Shown piece after piece: positions 34,211 to 43,552 of a DNA stretch of 64,000 nucleotides (the stretch's first letter is position 1; each line of letters begins with the position of its first letter). The stretch spans positions 87,132 to 151,131 of the forward strand of contig NZ_SROX01000018.1 in the NCBI RefSeq assembly GCF_013141915.1, in the 5' to 3' direction. Source of the DNA: Cupriavidus necator. Lineage in GTDB: Bacteria; Pseudomonadota; Gammaproteobacteria; Burkholderiales; Burkholderiaceae. The notes under the pieces are model-generated. The model did no database searches. It worked only from the letters and a program-made list of their open reading frames with translations, and was not told where the DNA came from. The position numbers and the translations under genes were made by a program.

Positions 34211-35146
34211 ATGCGCGACCGCATCCTTGCCGTCTATGACACCCTCCGTCCTTCAGAACGCCGCCTGGCAGACTATGTCGCGCGCCACGGCGCCGCCGTG
34301 ATCCGGCTGTCGATGCCGGAACTGGCCGAGCGCGCCGGCGTGTCGCAACCGACCATCGCGCGCTTCTGCGCGGCGCTGGGCTACGACGGCTTCCGCGAAT
34401 TCAAGCTGCAGTTCGCGCAGAATGTCGGCGGCGGCACGCCCTTCGTGCACCAGGATGTCGCCGCCGACGACCGCCCGGCGGACATCGCCGGCAAGGTGTT
34501 CGACCGCACCATTGCCACGCTGATGAGCGTGCGCAACGCCTTGTCGGCCGACCAGATCGAGCACGGCATCCAGTTGCTAGCCGGCGCCCGGCGCATCGAG
34601 TTCTATGGCTGCGGCAACTCCGGCATCGTCGCGCTCGACATCCAGCACAAGTTCTTCCGCCTGGGCGTGCCGACCGTCGCCTATGCCGACCCGCATGTGT
34701 TCAGCATGTCGGCGGCGCTGCTGGCCCCGGGCGACGTCGCCGTGCTGGTCTCCAACAGCGGCCGCACCTGGGACATGCTGACGGCCGCCACCCTGGCGCG
34801 CAGCAGCGGCGCCAGCGTGCTCGCGCTGACCCACAGCGGCTCGCCGCTGGCACGGCTGGCCGATGTCTGCGTGTTCTCGGACGTTGAGGAAGACAGCGAG
34901 GTCTACACGCCGATGACCTCGCGCATCAGCCACCTGGTGCTCGGCGACGTGCTCGCGGCCGGCGTTGCGCTGGCGCGCGCGGACACCGTCGCGCCGCGCC
35001 TGCAGCGCGCCAAGGCGCATCTGCGCGAGCGGCGCATCGCCGGTGCGGAGCCGGCTCCGGCAAGAAGCCGGACCCGCACCGCCGCGGCGGCGCCCACTAC
35101 GCCCTCGCCCACCGCGGCGCGCCCGAGCCGCCGCAAGGCCGGTTGA
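34211..35146 (+). CDS. hexR: HexR, RpiR/MurR-family regulator of central carbon metabolism
   Basis: A 311-residue regulator. The N-terminal helix-turn-helix (LRPSERRLADYVARHGAAVIRLSMPELAERAGVSQPTIARFCAALGYDGFREFK, about 11-64) is of RpiR type, and a SIS domain (about 120-260; FYGCGNSGIVALDIQHKFFRLG, VLVSNSGRTWDML) binds a phosphosugar. In gamma-proteobacteria HexR senses KDPG. The divergent edd and two matching operators make the assignment firm. The last 40 residues are a low-complexity Arg/Ala/Pro/Thr tail not typical of the family. Confidence 0.93.
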   Translation: MRDRILAVYDTLRPSERRLADYVARHGAAVIRLSMPELAERAGVSQPTIARFCAALGYDGFREFKLQFAQNVGGGTPFVHQDVAADDRPADIAGKVFDRTIATLMSVRNALSADQIEHGIQLLAGARRIEFYGCGNSGIVALDIQHKFFRLGVPTVAYADPHVFSMSAALLAPGDVAVLVSNSGRTWDMLTAATLARSSGASVLALTHSGSPLARLADVCVFSDVEEDSEVYTPMTSRISHLVLGDVLAAGVALARADTVAPRLQRAKAHLRERRIAGAEPAPARSRTRTAAAAPTTPSPTAARPSRRKAG

Positions 35147-35168
35147 CCGCCCGCGGCACCGGCGCCAC

Positions 35169-37601
35169 CTAACGCGGCGCCTGCGGCCGTTCCCGCCAGT
35201 AGCGCGGGGCAGCCTGCCGGAACACCGACAGCGCGTAACCCGCACGGGCCGTGTCCATGGTTACCGCGCCGGTTTCGTCGGTGCGGTAGCGCAAGATGCC
35301 CGCGCGGCCAAATCGCTCCCAGACGTCGGCGTTCGGATGGCGATAGCGGTTGGCATAACCCAGCTGGAACACCGCAGCCGCGGGCCCCACCGCCGCGATC
35401 CAGTCGGCGCCGGACGACGTGCCGCTGCCGTGATGCGCCACCACCAGCACGTCGGCGCGCAATGCCCCCGGCGGCAAGCGATCCATCAACGCACGCTCCT
35501 GCGCCAGGCCGATATCGCCGGTCAGCAGCAGGCTGTGCGCGGCCGTGTCCAAGCGCAGCACGCAACTGCGCGCATTGCTGGGGATAGCGGCCAGTTGGGC
35601 CTGCTCAGGCAGGGGGTGCAGCACGGAAAAACGCACGCCGTCCCACTCCCATTGCTGTCCCGCTGCGCATGGCGGCCATTGCGCGGGGCCGGCCTGAGGC
35701 CGCCGGGCCGCCAGTAGGTGGTGCCCGGCGGGCGCACCGGTGCTGCGCGCCACCACGGCCACGGTCCCGTCAACGTCCGCCACGCCGCCGGCATGATCGA
35801 CGTCTTCATGGCTGACCATCAGGTGATCGAGCCGCGTCACCCCCTCGGCGCGCAATCGCGGCACCACTACCTGCGCGCCCGCGCTGGACCCGGCGGCATA
35901 GCCCGGCCCGGTGTCGTACAGCAGCGCGTGCGAACGCGTGCGTACCAGCACCGCCGTGCCCTGCCCCACGTCGAACATCACCGCGCGGAACTGGCCTTCG
36001 GCAACCGGCGGGCCGCGTGCCAACAGCATCGGCAGCATCAGCAGTCCGCCATGGCGGCGCAGACGCGCCGACCCCACCGGAGCCACCAGCAGCGCAACAC
36101 CCAGCGCGGCCAGCAGCAACGCCATCGGCCCCGCGCTGGCTGCCTCCCACATCGCCCATGGCAGCATGGAGAACCATTCCAGCACGGCCGCCAGGAGCAC
36201 CATCGCAAAGTGGGCGACCGCCATCACTGGCGCCGCGAGCAGCAGCGGCAGCGCGGCGCCCAGCAGCGCCAACGGCGTCACCAGCAGGCTCACCACCGGG
36301 ATCGCCACCGCATTGGCCAACGGCGACACCACCGAGACCTGGCCGAACAGCAGCAGCGTCAGCGGCACCAGCCCGATGGTCACGGCCCACTGCGTGCGCG
36401 CACCCGCGGCAAGCGTGGCCCGCGCCCGTTGCCAGCGCCCGGCCATCGCGGCGTCCCGTCCCGGCCGGGCGGCGAAGAAGATCACCGCGACGGCACCGAA
36501 AGACAGCCAGAAGCCGGGCAGCATCACCGCCCATGGATCCACCAGCAGCGCCGCCAGCGCCGCCCACGCCAGCACCACCGACGCCGGCGGGGTGCGCGCC
36601 CCCCACACCGCGACGGCCGCGACGCACAGCATGGCGACGGTGCGCAGCGCCGGGATCTGCATGCCGGCCAGCATGCCGTAGCCCAGCGCGGTGGCCACGG
36701 CCATCCCCAGCGCGGCTTGCCGCGCCGGCAGCCACAGCGGCAGCGGCCGGCGCAGGCAGCGACCGAGGCCGAACGAATGGCGCCACAACAGTGCGGCAAT
36801 TGAAGCCGCCATGCCGGCCACCATGGTGATATGCAGGCCGGAAATGGCCACCAGGTGGCTCACGCCGGTGCGCCGGAACAACTGCCAGTCTTCCGCATCG
36901 ATGCCGCGCTGGTCGCCGATCACCAGCGCGACCAGCACCGCGCCGAAGCGCGCATCGGCCGGCAGCGCGGCGCGCAGGTGATCGCGCACGGCGGCACGCC
37001 AGGCCTCGACGCGCCAGGCGAGCCGCTCGGACGTTGCGTCCTGCGGCGGGCCCTGGGCGCGGCGCACATAGCCGGTGGCGCCATAGCCTTGTGACAGCAG
37101 CCAGTAGGCGTAGTCGAAGCCGAACGGATTGGCGAGCCCGCGTGGGCGACGCAGGCGCACGGTCAGCGTGAGGCGCTGGCCCGGGGTCAGGTCAGGCGGC
37201 GCGCCGCGCCAGTTGAGGATGACCCGTGGCGGCAGCGGCAGGCCCGGCCCGGCGGACGGCTCGATGGTGAACGCGAAACGTGTGCCGGTAGCGGTTTGGC
37301 CAGGCAGCCCGGACACCACGCCGCGCACTTCAAGGTCACGGGCTTCCAGCGCCGCGGGCAGCCATTGGTGCAGGCGCAGGTCGGCGCGCCAGGCAGCCCA
37401 GCAGAAGGCAGTTGCGAACGCCAGCAGAACTAGCAGCAGTGCCTGCGGCACGGCAGGCAGGCACCTGCCCCGCACGGCCATGCCGATGGCGCACAACGCC
37501 AGAAGGGCAGCGCCCACCCGCAGGACAAGCTGCGGCGGCAGCGCCGATTGCTGCTGCAGCGTCCAGCAACCCGCCACGAATGCCACCACGAAGCAACGCA
37601 C
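35169..37601 (-). CDS. DNA internalisation competence protein ComEC/Rec2
   Basis: An 810-residue polytopic membrane protein forming the inner-membrane DNA channel for natural transformation. The N-terminal DUF4131 part and the multi-helix Competence domain (SHLVAISGLHITMVAGMAASIAALLW is the hallmark segment, about 230-255) precede a C-terminal metallo-beta-lactamase domain with FDVGQGTAVLVRT, MVSHEDVDHAGG and VAHHGSGTSS. Metal ligands look intact, so the nuclease-like domain may be active. Competence in the organism is not shown by this gene alone. It is convergent with hexR, with a 22-bp gap. Confidence 0.94.
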   Translation of the reverse strand: MRCFVVAFVAGCWTLQQQSALPPQLVLRVGAALLALCAIGMAVRGRCLPAVPQALLLVLLAFATAFCWAAWRADLRLHQWLPAALEARDLEVRGVVSGLPGQTATGTRFAFTIEPSAGPGLPLPPRVILNWRGAPPDLTPGQRLTLTVRLRRPRGLANPFGFDYAYWLLSQGYGATGYVRRAQGPPQDATSERLAWRVEAWRAAVRDHLRAALPADARFGAVLVALVIGDQRGIDAEDWQLFRRTGVSHLVAISGLHITMVAGMAASIAALLWRHSFGLGRCLRRPLPLWLPARQAALGMAVATALGYGMLAGMQIPALRTVAMLCVAAVAVWGARTPPASVVLAWAALAALLVDPWAVMLPGFWLSFGAVAVIFFAARPGRDAAMAGRWQRARATLAAGARTQWAVTIGLVPLTLLLFGQVSVVSPLANAVAIPVVSLLVTPLALLGAALPLLLAAPVMAVAHFAMVLLAAVLEWFSMLPWAMWEAASAGPMALLLAALGVALLVAPVGSARLRRHGGLLMLPMLLARGPPVAEGQFRAVMFDVGQGTAVLVRTRSHALLYDTGPGYAAGSSAGAQVVVPRLRAEGVTRLDHLMVSHEDVDHAGGVADVDGTVAVVARSTGAPAGHHLLAARRPQAGPAQWPPCAAGQQWEWDGVRFSVLHPLPEQAQLAAIPSNARSCVLRLDTAAHSLLLTGDIGLAQERALMDRLPPGALRADVLVVAHHGSGTSSGADWIAAVGPAAAVFQLGYANRYRHPNADVWERFGRAGILRYRTDETGAVTMDTARAGYALSVFRQAAPRYWRERPQAPR

Positions 37602-37689
37602 GGAACCCCTCCGGCTGAACTTGCATAGCCAGAGTTGTACCCGCGCCGATGCGCGGCAAGCTTGTCAGCCCGTCATGAAGGTGTGGAAG

Positions 37690-38532
37690 TTAGTGACCGA
37701 CAGCAAGTGGAGGCGCCATGGTGCCGGCAAACGCCGCCAGGCGCGGCAGCGCCGCCACGGCATTGCGCCAGGTGGCCTGCGCCAGCGTCAAGGAGTCGAT
37801 CCCGCGCAATTCCGCCATCACGCGCGCCACGCCGGCGACCTCTGCGGGTGTGTTGCGCGCCTTGTGCTGTTCCCCGAACTGGTCGTCCGACAGCCACGCC
37901 GGCGCGATGTCTGGCGCGTCGGTTTCAAGCACCAGTGCCTCCAGCGGCAATTCCGTCGCCAGCCGGCGGATCTGGCGCGCGCGGCTGAAGGTGACATTGC
38001 CGCCGAAGCCGAGCTTCAGGCCCTGGTCGACGAAGCGCCGCGCCTGTTCGTTGCTGCCGTTGAAGGCATGGGCAATGCCGCGTTTTACGCCCAGCTTGCG
38101 CAACTGCGCGCCAACCTGGTCCTGCGATTTGCGCACATGCAGCAGCACCGGCAGGTCGAACTCGCGCGCGAGCTTCAGCTGCTCGGCATAAAGCCAGGTC
38201 TGGTGGTCGGCATCCAGCCCCGCCATGAAGAAATCGAGCCCGATCTCGCCGATGCCGACGAAACGCGGGTCGCCCATGCTGGCGGCCACCTCGCGCCGCA
38301 GCGTGTCGAGATCGGCCTGGCCGGCGCCGGGCGAGCACAGCGGGTGGATGCCGAGCGCGTAGACGCAGCGCGCATCCCGATGCGCCAGCGCGCGCACGGC
38401 GGCGAAGTTCCACGCGGCCACCGCCGGCACCACGATGCCGCGCACGCCGGCGGCCTCGGCCGCATCGGCAACCTGCTGGCGGTCCGCGTCGAACTCGCCG
38501 GCGTCGAGGTGGCAATGGGTGTCGATCCACAT
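37690..38532 (-). CDS. TatD-family metal-dependent hydrolase/DNase
   Basis: A 280-residue TIM-barrel metallohydrolase. Metal ligands are in DTHCHLD, GIGEIGLDFFMAGLD, LPVLLHVRKSQ, GIAHAFNGSNEQ and LVLETDAPD. Family members are 3'-5' DNA exonucleases or quality-control nucleases; the exact paralogue cannot be fixed, although the FNGS and DFFM forms point to the YjjV-like branch. It starts 12 bp after the lolD stop, so lolC-lolD-tatD are one transcript. Confidence 0.9.
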   Translation of the reverse strand: MWIDTHCHLDAGEFDADRQQVADAAEAAGVRGIVVPAVAAWNFAAVRALAHRDARCVYALGIHPLCSPGAGQADLDTLRREVAASMGDPRFVGIGEIGLDFFMAGLDADHQTWLYAEQLKLAREFDLPVLLHVRKSQDQVGAQLRKLGVKRGIAHAFNGSNEQARRFVDQGLKLGFGGNVTFSRARQIRRLATELPLEALVLETDAPDIAPAWLSDDQFGEQHKARNTPAEVAGVARVMAELRGIDSLTLAQATWRNAVAALPRLAAFAGTMAPPLAVGH

Positions 38533-38544
38533 GGCGTGGCCGCT

Positions 38545-39285
38545 TCAGCGTTCCTGGTGCAGGTGGCCGTCGCGCAGCCGCAACACGCGGTCGCAGCGCC
38601 CGGCAAGGTCCAGGTCGTGCGTGACGATGACGAAGCTGGTGCCGAGCGTGCGCGACAGTTCCAGCATCAGGTCATAGACGCCGCCGGCGGTGTGATCATC
38701 GAGATTGCCGGTGGGCTCGTCCGCCAGTACGCACGCCGGCTGCCCCACCAGCGCGCGCGCAATGGCGACGCGCTGGCGTTCGCCGCCCGACAGCTCGCCC
38801 GGCCGGTGCCGGGCGCGTCCGCCCAGCCCGACCCGCTCCAGCATCGCTTGCGCGACCTCGCGCGCGGCGGCCTGGGTCAGGCCGCGGATGCGCAGCGGCA
38901 TCGCCACGTTGTCGAGCGCGGTGAATTCCGGCAGCAGGTGGTGGAACTGATAGACGAAGCCCAGCGAGCGGTTGCGCACTACGTTGCGCTCGCGCTCGCG
39001 CAGCGCCGTGAAGGGCTTGCCGAGCAGCGCGACGCGGCCGGAATCGGGTTCGTCGAGCCCGCCCAGCACATGCAGCAGCGTGCTCTTGCCGGAGCCCGAG
39101 GCGCCCACGATGGCGACTTTCTCGCCGGCGGTGACGCGCACGTCGACGCCGCGCAGCACGTCGACGTCGAGTTCGCCCTGGCGGAAACGCTTGGTCAGGC
39201 CCTCGGCCACCAGCACCGGCGAGCCGGTGCGCGGCAGGCCCGGGGTGGGCGTGGAAGTATCGGCTTGCAGCACGGCTTCACTCAT
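38545..39285 (-). CDS. lolD: Lipoprotein-releasing ABC transporter ATPase LolD
   Basis: A 246-residue ATPase of the LolCDE complex, which extracts outer-membrane lipoproteins from the inner membrane. Walker A is GASGSGKSTLLH, the Q-loop region is FVYQFHHLLPEFTALDNV (LolD-specific), the signature is LSGGERQRVAIARAL, and Walker B is CVLADEPTGNLDD. It overlaps the lolC stop by 8 bp. An N-terminal extension of about 20 residues (TSTPTPGLPRTG) is unconserved in appearance. Confidence 0.95.
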   Translation of the reverse strand: MSEAVLQADTSTPTPGLPRTGSPVLVAEGLTKRFRQGELDVDVLRGVDVRVTAGEKVAIVGASGSGKSTLLHVLGGLDEPDSGRVALLGKPFTALRERERNVVRNRSLGFVYQFHHLLPEFTALDNVAMPLRIRGLTQAAAREVAQAMLERVGLGGRARHRPGELSGGERQRVAIARALVGQPACVLADEPTGNLDDHTAGGVYDLMLELSRTLGTSFVIVTHDLDLAGRCDRVLRLRDGHLHQER

Positions 39286-40528
39286 AGCGCAGCGCCTCCG
39301 CCGGGTTGACGCGGGCGGCGCGCCAGCTGGGATAGAGCGTGGCCAGCGTGGCCAGCACGAAAGAGATGATGCCGATGGTGGCGATGTCGTTCACGCGGGG
39401 GTCGGAAGGCAATTGGCTGATGAAATAGATGTCGCGCGGCAGGAACTGCACGTGCAGCAGCCGCTCGATGAACGGCACGATCACGTCGATATTGGTGGCG
39501 ATCAGCGTGCCGCCGGCCACGCCCAGCAGCGTGCCGATAAAGCCGATGGCCACGCCCTGCACGATGAAGATCTTCATGATCGAGCCCGGCTGCGCGCCCA
39601 TGGTGCGCAGGATGGCGATATCGGCCTGCTTGTCGGTGACGGTCATCACCAGCGTCGAGACCAGATTGAACGCCGCCACCGCGATGATCAGCGTCAGGAT
39701 GATGAACATCATCCGTTTCTCGGTCTGCACCGCGGCAAACCAGTTGCGGTTCTGCTTGGACCAGTCGCGCAGGTAAAGCTCGCCCGACATGGTGCCGGCC
39801 AGGTCCTGTGCCACCTGCGGCGCGCGTTGCATGTCCTGCAGCTTCAGGCGCACGCCGGTGGGGCCGCTCAGGCGGAACAGGGTCTCGGCGTCCTGCAGGT
39901 TGACCAGCGCCAGCGCGCTGTCGAACTCGAAGTGCCCGGACGAAAACACGCCCACCACGGTGAATTGCTTGAGCCGCGGCAGCACGCCCGCGGGGGTGAT
40001 GGTGCCCTGCGGCGCCAGCAGCGTAACCTTGTCGCCGACCTGCACCCCCATGGCATTGGCCAGCTCGTTGCCCAACGCGATGCCGAAGCCGCCCGGCACC
40101 AGCGCCGCCATGCTGCCGGCGCGGAACTGGCTGCCGATTTCCGACACCTTGGGCTCCTGCGACGGCTCCACGCCGCGCAGCAGCACGCCGCGCACGGCAT
40201 CGTCGCGGGTCAGCATGGCCTGGGCCGCCACGTACGGCGCGGCACCAACCACCTCCTTGTTCTGCAGGGCCTCGGCCGCGGTCTTCTGCCAGTCCGGCAG
40301 CGCCGACGGGCCGATCACCTCGATATGCGCCAGCACCGACAGCATGCGGTCGCGCACTTCCTTCTGGAACCCGTTCATCACCGACAGCACCACGATCAGC
40401 GCGGCCACGCCAAGCGCGATCCCGAGCATCGAGATCATCGAGATAAACGAAATGAAGGTGTTGCGGCTGGCGCGCTTGCTCGCGCGGGTATATCGCCAGC
40501 CGATCTGCCACTCGTAGGGAAATTTCAA
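39278..40528 (-). CDS. lolC: Lipoprotein-releasing system transmembrane protein LolC/LolE
   Basis: A 416-residue inner-membrane permease of the Lol system. It has one N-terminal membrane segment (ISFISMISMLGIALGVAALIVVLSVMNGFQKEVR), a large periplasmic domain, and three C-terminal segments including TLVMTVTDKQADIAILRTMGAQPGSI and a final YPSWRAARVNPAEALRYE. Only one LolC/E gene is present, suggesting a homodimer (LolF-type) transporter. The start is TTG (KFPYEWQIGWRYTRA follows) with AGGA six bases upstream; the longer frame has no family resemblance upstream of it. Confidence 0.93.
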   Translation of the reverse strand: MKFPYEWQIGWRYTRASKRASRNTFISFISMISMLGIALGVAALIVVLSVMNGFQKEVRDRMLSVLAHIEVIGPSALPDWQKTAAEALQNKEVVGAAPYVAAQAMLTRDDAVRGVLLRGVEPSQEPKVSEIGSQFRAGSMAALVPGGFGIALGNELANAMGVQVGDKVTLLAPQGTITPAGVLPRLKQFTVVGVFSSGHFEFDSALALVNLQDAETLFRLSGPTGVRLKLQDMQRAPQVAQDLAGTMSGELYLRDWSKQNRNWFAAVQTEKRMMFIILTLIIAVAAFNLVSTLVMTVTDKQADIAILRTMGAQPGSIMKIFIVQGVAIGFIGTLLGVAGGTLIATNIDVIVPFIERLLHVQFLPRDIYFISQLPSDPRVNDIATIGIISFVLATLATLYPSWRAARVNPAEALRYE

Positions 40529-40686
40529 GAGGATTCCTGTTGTTTCGGGAAAGCGCCGGTTTTTCGCGGGGCCGCTGGCGGCACGCGTGCAAGCCATGGC
40601 GGGCGGCGCGCCGGTCACGCCGTGCTCATGTCACGGTCAGGCCCGGGACTGGCGCGAGCCAGCCGGGAGTTTACAATCTCGCCACC

Positions 40687-41805
40687 ATGATGACGCACCT
40701 GACCCTGATTGTGCCCTTTTCCGTCCCGCCCGGCGCCGGCGACGATGGCCGCGACGACGTCGTTCCCGGCGCGCTGCTGCGGCAATTGGAGCTGCCGGCG
40801 CTCGGAAAGTTGCTGACCCGGGCCGCGCCCGGCCCGCGCGAGCGGCACGACGACCCGTTCCTGCGCAGCCTGCCGCAAGAGCGCTGGCTGGCCGGCAAGG
40901 CCGGACTGGACACGATGCGGGTGCCGTTGGCGCCCTATATGCGGCTGGCGGACAGCGGTGGCGCGACCCATGACATCCCGGCCGCCGCCGACGGCCAGTC
41001 CTGGGCCTGCCTGCAGCCGGTGCATATCCATGCCGCGCGCGACCACCTGGTGCTGATGCCGCCGGGCCAGCTGGGGCTGCGGCCGGAGGAAGCCACCGCG
41101 CTGCGCAGCGCGATCGACGCGCTGCTGCAGGAATCGGGCATCGCGCTGGAGACGCCGTGCCCGCAGCGCTGGTACCTGCCCGAGGCCGTGTTCGGCCCGC
41201 TCGAAGCCACCACGCCGCTGCGCGCGGCGGGCCGCAATATCGACATCTGGATGCAGGCCGGCGAGCGCGCGCGCGACTGGCGCCGGCTGCAGAACGAAAT
41301 CCAGATGACCTGGTTTGACCACCGCGTCAACCAGGCCCGCGAGGCCGCCGGCGAGGTGCCAGTCAACTCGGTCTGGCTGTATGGCGGCGGCGCGCTGCAG
41401 CCGGTGCCGCGGCTGGCCGACACGGTGCTGAGCAATGACCCTTTCCTGAGCGGCCTGGCGCTGGCCGCCGGCAGCCGCGTGCTGCCGGCGCCGGCGGGCC
41501 TGGCGGGCGCGGCCGGGGCCGAAGGCACCGTGATGGCCATGCTGGACGGGGCCACGGAAGCGCATATCGCTGAAGACTGGGGACTGTGGCTGGACCGCAT
41601 GCATGCGCTCGATGCCGACTGGTTCGGCCCGGCGCTGGCAGCGCTGGCGGACGGCCGCATCGGCGCCATCACGCTGGTGCTGGCCGGCGAGAACCACTTT
41701 GCCGAGTTCACCGTGCGGCGTGCCGACCTGCGCAAGTTCTGGCGCGGCATGGGCCAGCGCGGCGACTGGCGCGCGCTGCTGTCCGACCTCGCCTTTGCCG
41801 CCTGA
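40687..41805 (+). CDS. RpfE-type regulatory protein / phosphoglycerate-mutase-like protein, uncharacterised
   Basis: A 372-residue cytoplasmic protein of unknown biochemistry. It starts MMTHLTLIVPFSVPPG, and a conserved middle part reads PEAVFGPLEATTPLRAAGRNIDIWMQAG and RRLQNEIQMTWFDHRVNQAREAAGEVPVNSVWLYGGG. Burkholderiales homologues are often labelled regulatory protein of RpfE type, by resemblance to a Xanthomonas rpf-cluster gene; a few are labelled phosphoglycerate mutase. Neither is supported by catalytic motifs visible here. It precedes recJ by 36 bp on the same strand, and that pairing suggests co-transcription. Confidence 0.7.
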   Translation: MMTHLTLIVPFSVPPGAGDDGRDDVVPGALLRQLELPALGKLLTRAAPGPRERHDDPFLRSLPQERWLAGKAGLDTMRVPLAPYMRLADSGGATHDIPAAADGQSWACLQPVHIHAARDHLVLMPPGQLGLRPEEATALRSAIDALLQESGIALETPCPQRWYLPEAVFGPLEATTPLRAAGRNIDIWMQAGERARDWRRLQNEIQMTWFDHRVNQAREAAGEVPVNSVWLYGGGALQPVPRLADTVLSNDPFLSGLALAAGSRVLPAPAGLAGAAGAEGTVMAMLDGATEAHIAEDWGLWLDRMHALDADWFGPALAALADGRIGAITLVLAGENHFAEFTVRRADLRKFWRGMGQRGDWRALLSDLAFAA

Positions 41806-41841
41806 AGCCATCGCTTCCCACCACACACTGCCGCGCCGCCC

Positions 41842-43539
41842 ATGACCCGGATCGCCATCCGCCAATATTCTTCCGAACACGCCAGCTCGCTGGCCGCCTC
41901 CGGCCTGCACCCGACGCTGGCGCGCATCCTGGCCGCGCGCGGCGTGGCCCGCGCCGCCGAACTCGCCACCGACCTGCCCGAACTGGTGCCACCGGCGGCC
42001 ATGAAGGGCATCGACCACGCGGCGGCCTACCTGGCCGACGCCATCGCCGCCGGCAAGCGCCTGCTGATCGTCGCCGACTATGACTGCGACGGGGCCACCG
42101 CCTGCGCGGTGGGCGTGCGTGGGCTGCGCATGCTGGGCGCGCGGGTCGAGTACATCGTGCCGAATCGCTTCGAGTACGGCTACGGCCTGACGCCGGAGAT
42201 CGTCGCGCTGGCGGCCAGGCAGCAGCCGGACGTGATCGTCACGGTCGACAACGGCATCGCCAGCGTCGACGGCGTGGCAGCGGCCAATGCGCTGGGCATC
42301 GACGTGGTGGTGACCGACCACCACCTGCCGGGCGCGGAGCTGCCGCAGGCCGCGGTGATCGTCAACCCGAACCAGCCTGGCTGCGAGTTCCCCAGCAAGA
42401 ACCTGGCGGGCGTGGGCGTGATGTTCTACGTGCTGCTGGCGCTGCGCGCCGAACTGCGCCGCCGTGGCGTCTACACCCAGCAGACCCAGCCGCCGCTGCA
42501 GACGCTGCTGGACCTGGTGGCGCTCGGCACCGTGGCCGACGTGGTCAAGCTGGACACCAACAACCGCATCCTGGTGGCGCAGGGCCTGCGCCGCATGCGC
42601 GCCGGACGCATGCAGCCGGGCGTGGCCGCGTTGTTCCGCGCCGCCGGGCGCGAGGCCGCGCGGGCCAATACTTTCGACCTGGGTTTCGGGCTGGGTCCGC
42701 GCCTGAATGCGGCCGGCCGGCTCGCCGACATGTCGCTGGGCATCGAATGCCTGCTGACCGACGATGCCAACCGCGCCTGGGAAATCGCCCAGGAGCTCGA
42801 CAGCATGAACCGCGAGCGGCGCGACATCGAGGCCGGCATGCAGCAGGAGGCGCTGCAGATCCTGGAGCAGCCGCTGGCCGGACCGGATCCGTCGGCGCGC
42901 TTCACGGTCAGCGTGTTCAACGATACCTGGCACCAGGGCGTGATCGGCATCGTGGCATCGCGGCTGAAGGACAAGTTCCACCGCCCCACCATCACCTTTG
43001 CGCCCGGCGACGAGACCACGGTCAAGGGTTCGGGCCGCTCGATCCCCGGCTTCCACCTGCGCGACGCGCTCGACCTGGTGTCCAAGCGCCATCCGGGCAT
43101 GCTGTTGAAATTCGGCGGCCACGCCATGGCGGCGGGGCTGACCGTGCGCGCCGAGCGCTTTGCCGAATTTCAGGAGGCCTTCGAGGCGGTCGGCCGCGAA
43201 TGGCTGACCGACGACCAGCTAGCGCGCGTGATCGAGACCGACGGCGATATCGAGGACCAGTGCTTCAGCCCGGAGTTCGTCACCCTGCTGGAGCAGCAGG
43301 TGTGGGGCCAGGGCTTCCCGGCGCCGACCTTCTGCGGCGAGTTCGACGTGCTGCGCCAGAGCGTGCTCAAGGGCAAGCACCTGAAGCTGCAGCTGGGGCG
43401 CGGCAGCCAGCGCTTCGATGCGATCTGGTTCAACCACGCCGACTCGCTCGGCGCCAGCGCGCAGGTGGCCTACCGGCTCGACAACAACACCTTCAACGGC
43501 GTCACCCGCGTGCAGCTGGTGATCGAGCACGCGCAGTAG
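41842..43539 (+). CDS. recJ: Single-stranded-DNA-specific exonuclease RecJ
   Basis: A 565-residue 5'-3' ssDNA exonuclease of recombination and mismatch repair. DHH-family motifs are complete: IVADYDCDGATA (motif I), VTVDNGIAS (II), VVVTDHHLPG (III, DHH), VALGTVADVVKL (IV), FGLGPRLNAAGRLADMSLGIECLL (V), and the DHHA1 domain with VKGSGRSIPGFHLRDAL and LLKFGGHAMAAGLTV. It works with RecQ/RecF and, in mismatch repair, downstream of MutS, which is also in this window but not linked as an operon. Confidence 0.97.
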   Translation: MTRIAIRQYSSEHASSLAASGLHPTLARILAARGVARAAELATDLPELVPPAAMKGIDHAAAYLADAIAAGKRLLIVADYDCDGATACAVGVRGLRMLGARVEYIVPNRFEYGYGLTPEIVALAARQQPDVIVTVDNGIASVDGVAAANALGIDVVVTDHHLPGAELPQAAVIVNPNQPGCEFPSKNLAGVGVMFYVLLALRAELRRRGVYTQQTQPPLQTLLDLVALGTVADVVKLDTNNRILVAQGLRRMRAGRMQPGVAALFRAAGREAARANTFDLGFGLGPRLNAAGRLADMSLGIECLLTDDANRAWEIAQELDSMNRERRDIEAGMQQEALQILEQPLAGPDPSARFTVSVFNDTWHQGVIGIVASRLKDKFHRPTITFAPGDETTVKGSGRSIPGFHLRDALDLVSKRHPGMLLKFGGHAMAAGLTVRAERFAEFQEAFEAVGREWLTDDQLARVIETDGDIEDQCFSPEFVTLLEQQVWGQGFPAPTFCGEFDVLRQSVLKGKHLKLQLGRGSQRFDAIWFNHADSLGASAQVAYRLDNNTFNGVTRVQLVIEHAQ

Positions 43540-43552
43540 GACGCCCGCGGGC

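Noticed and set aside
40615..43122. 835-codon open frame on the minus strand opposite the RpfE-type gene and recJ
   Set aside because: His/Gln/Arg-rich antisense translation with no domain; recJ on the plus strand has all DHH motifs.
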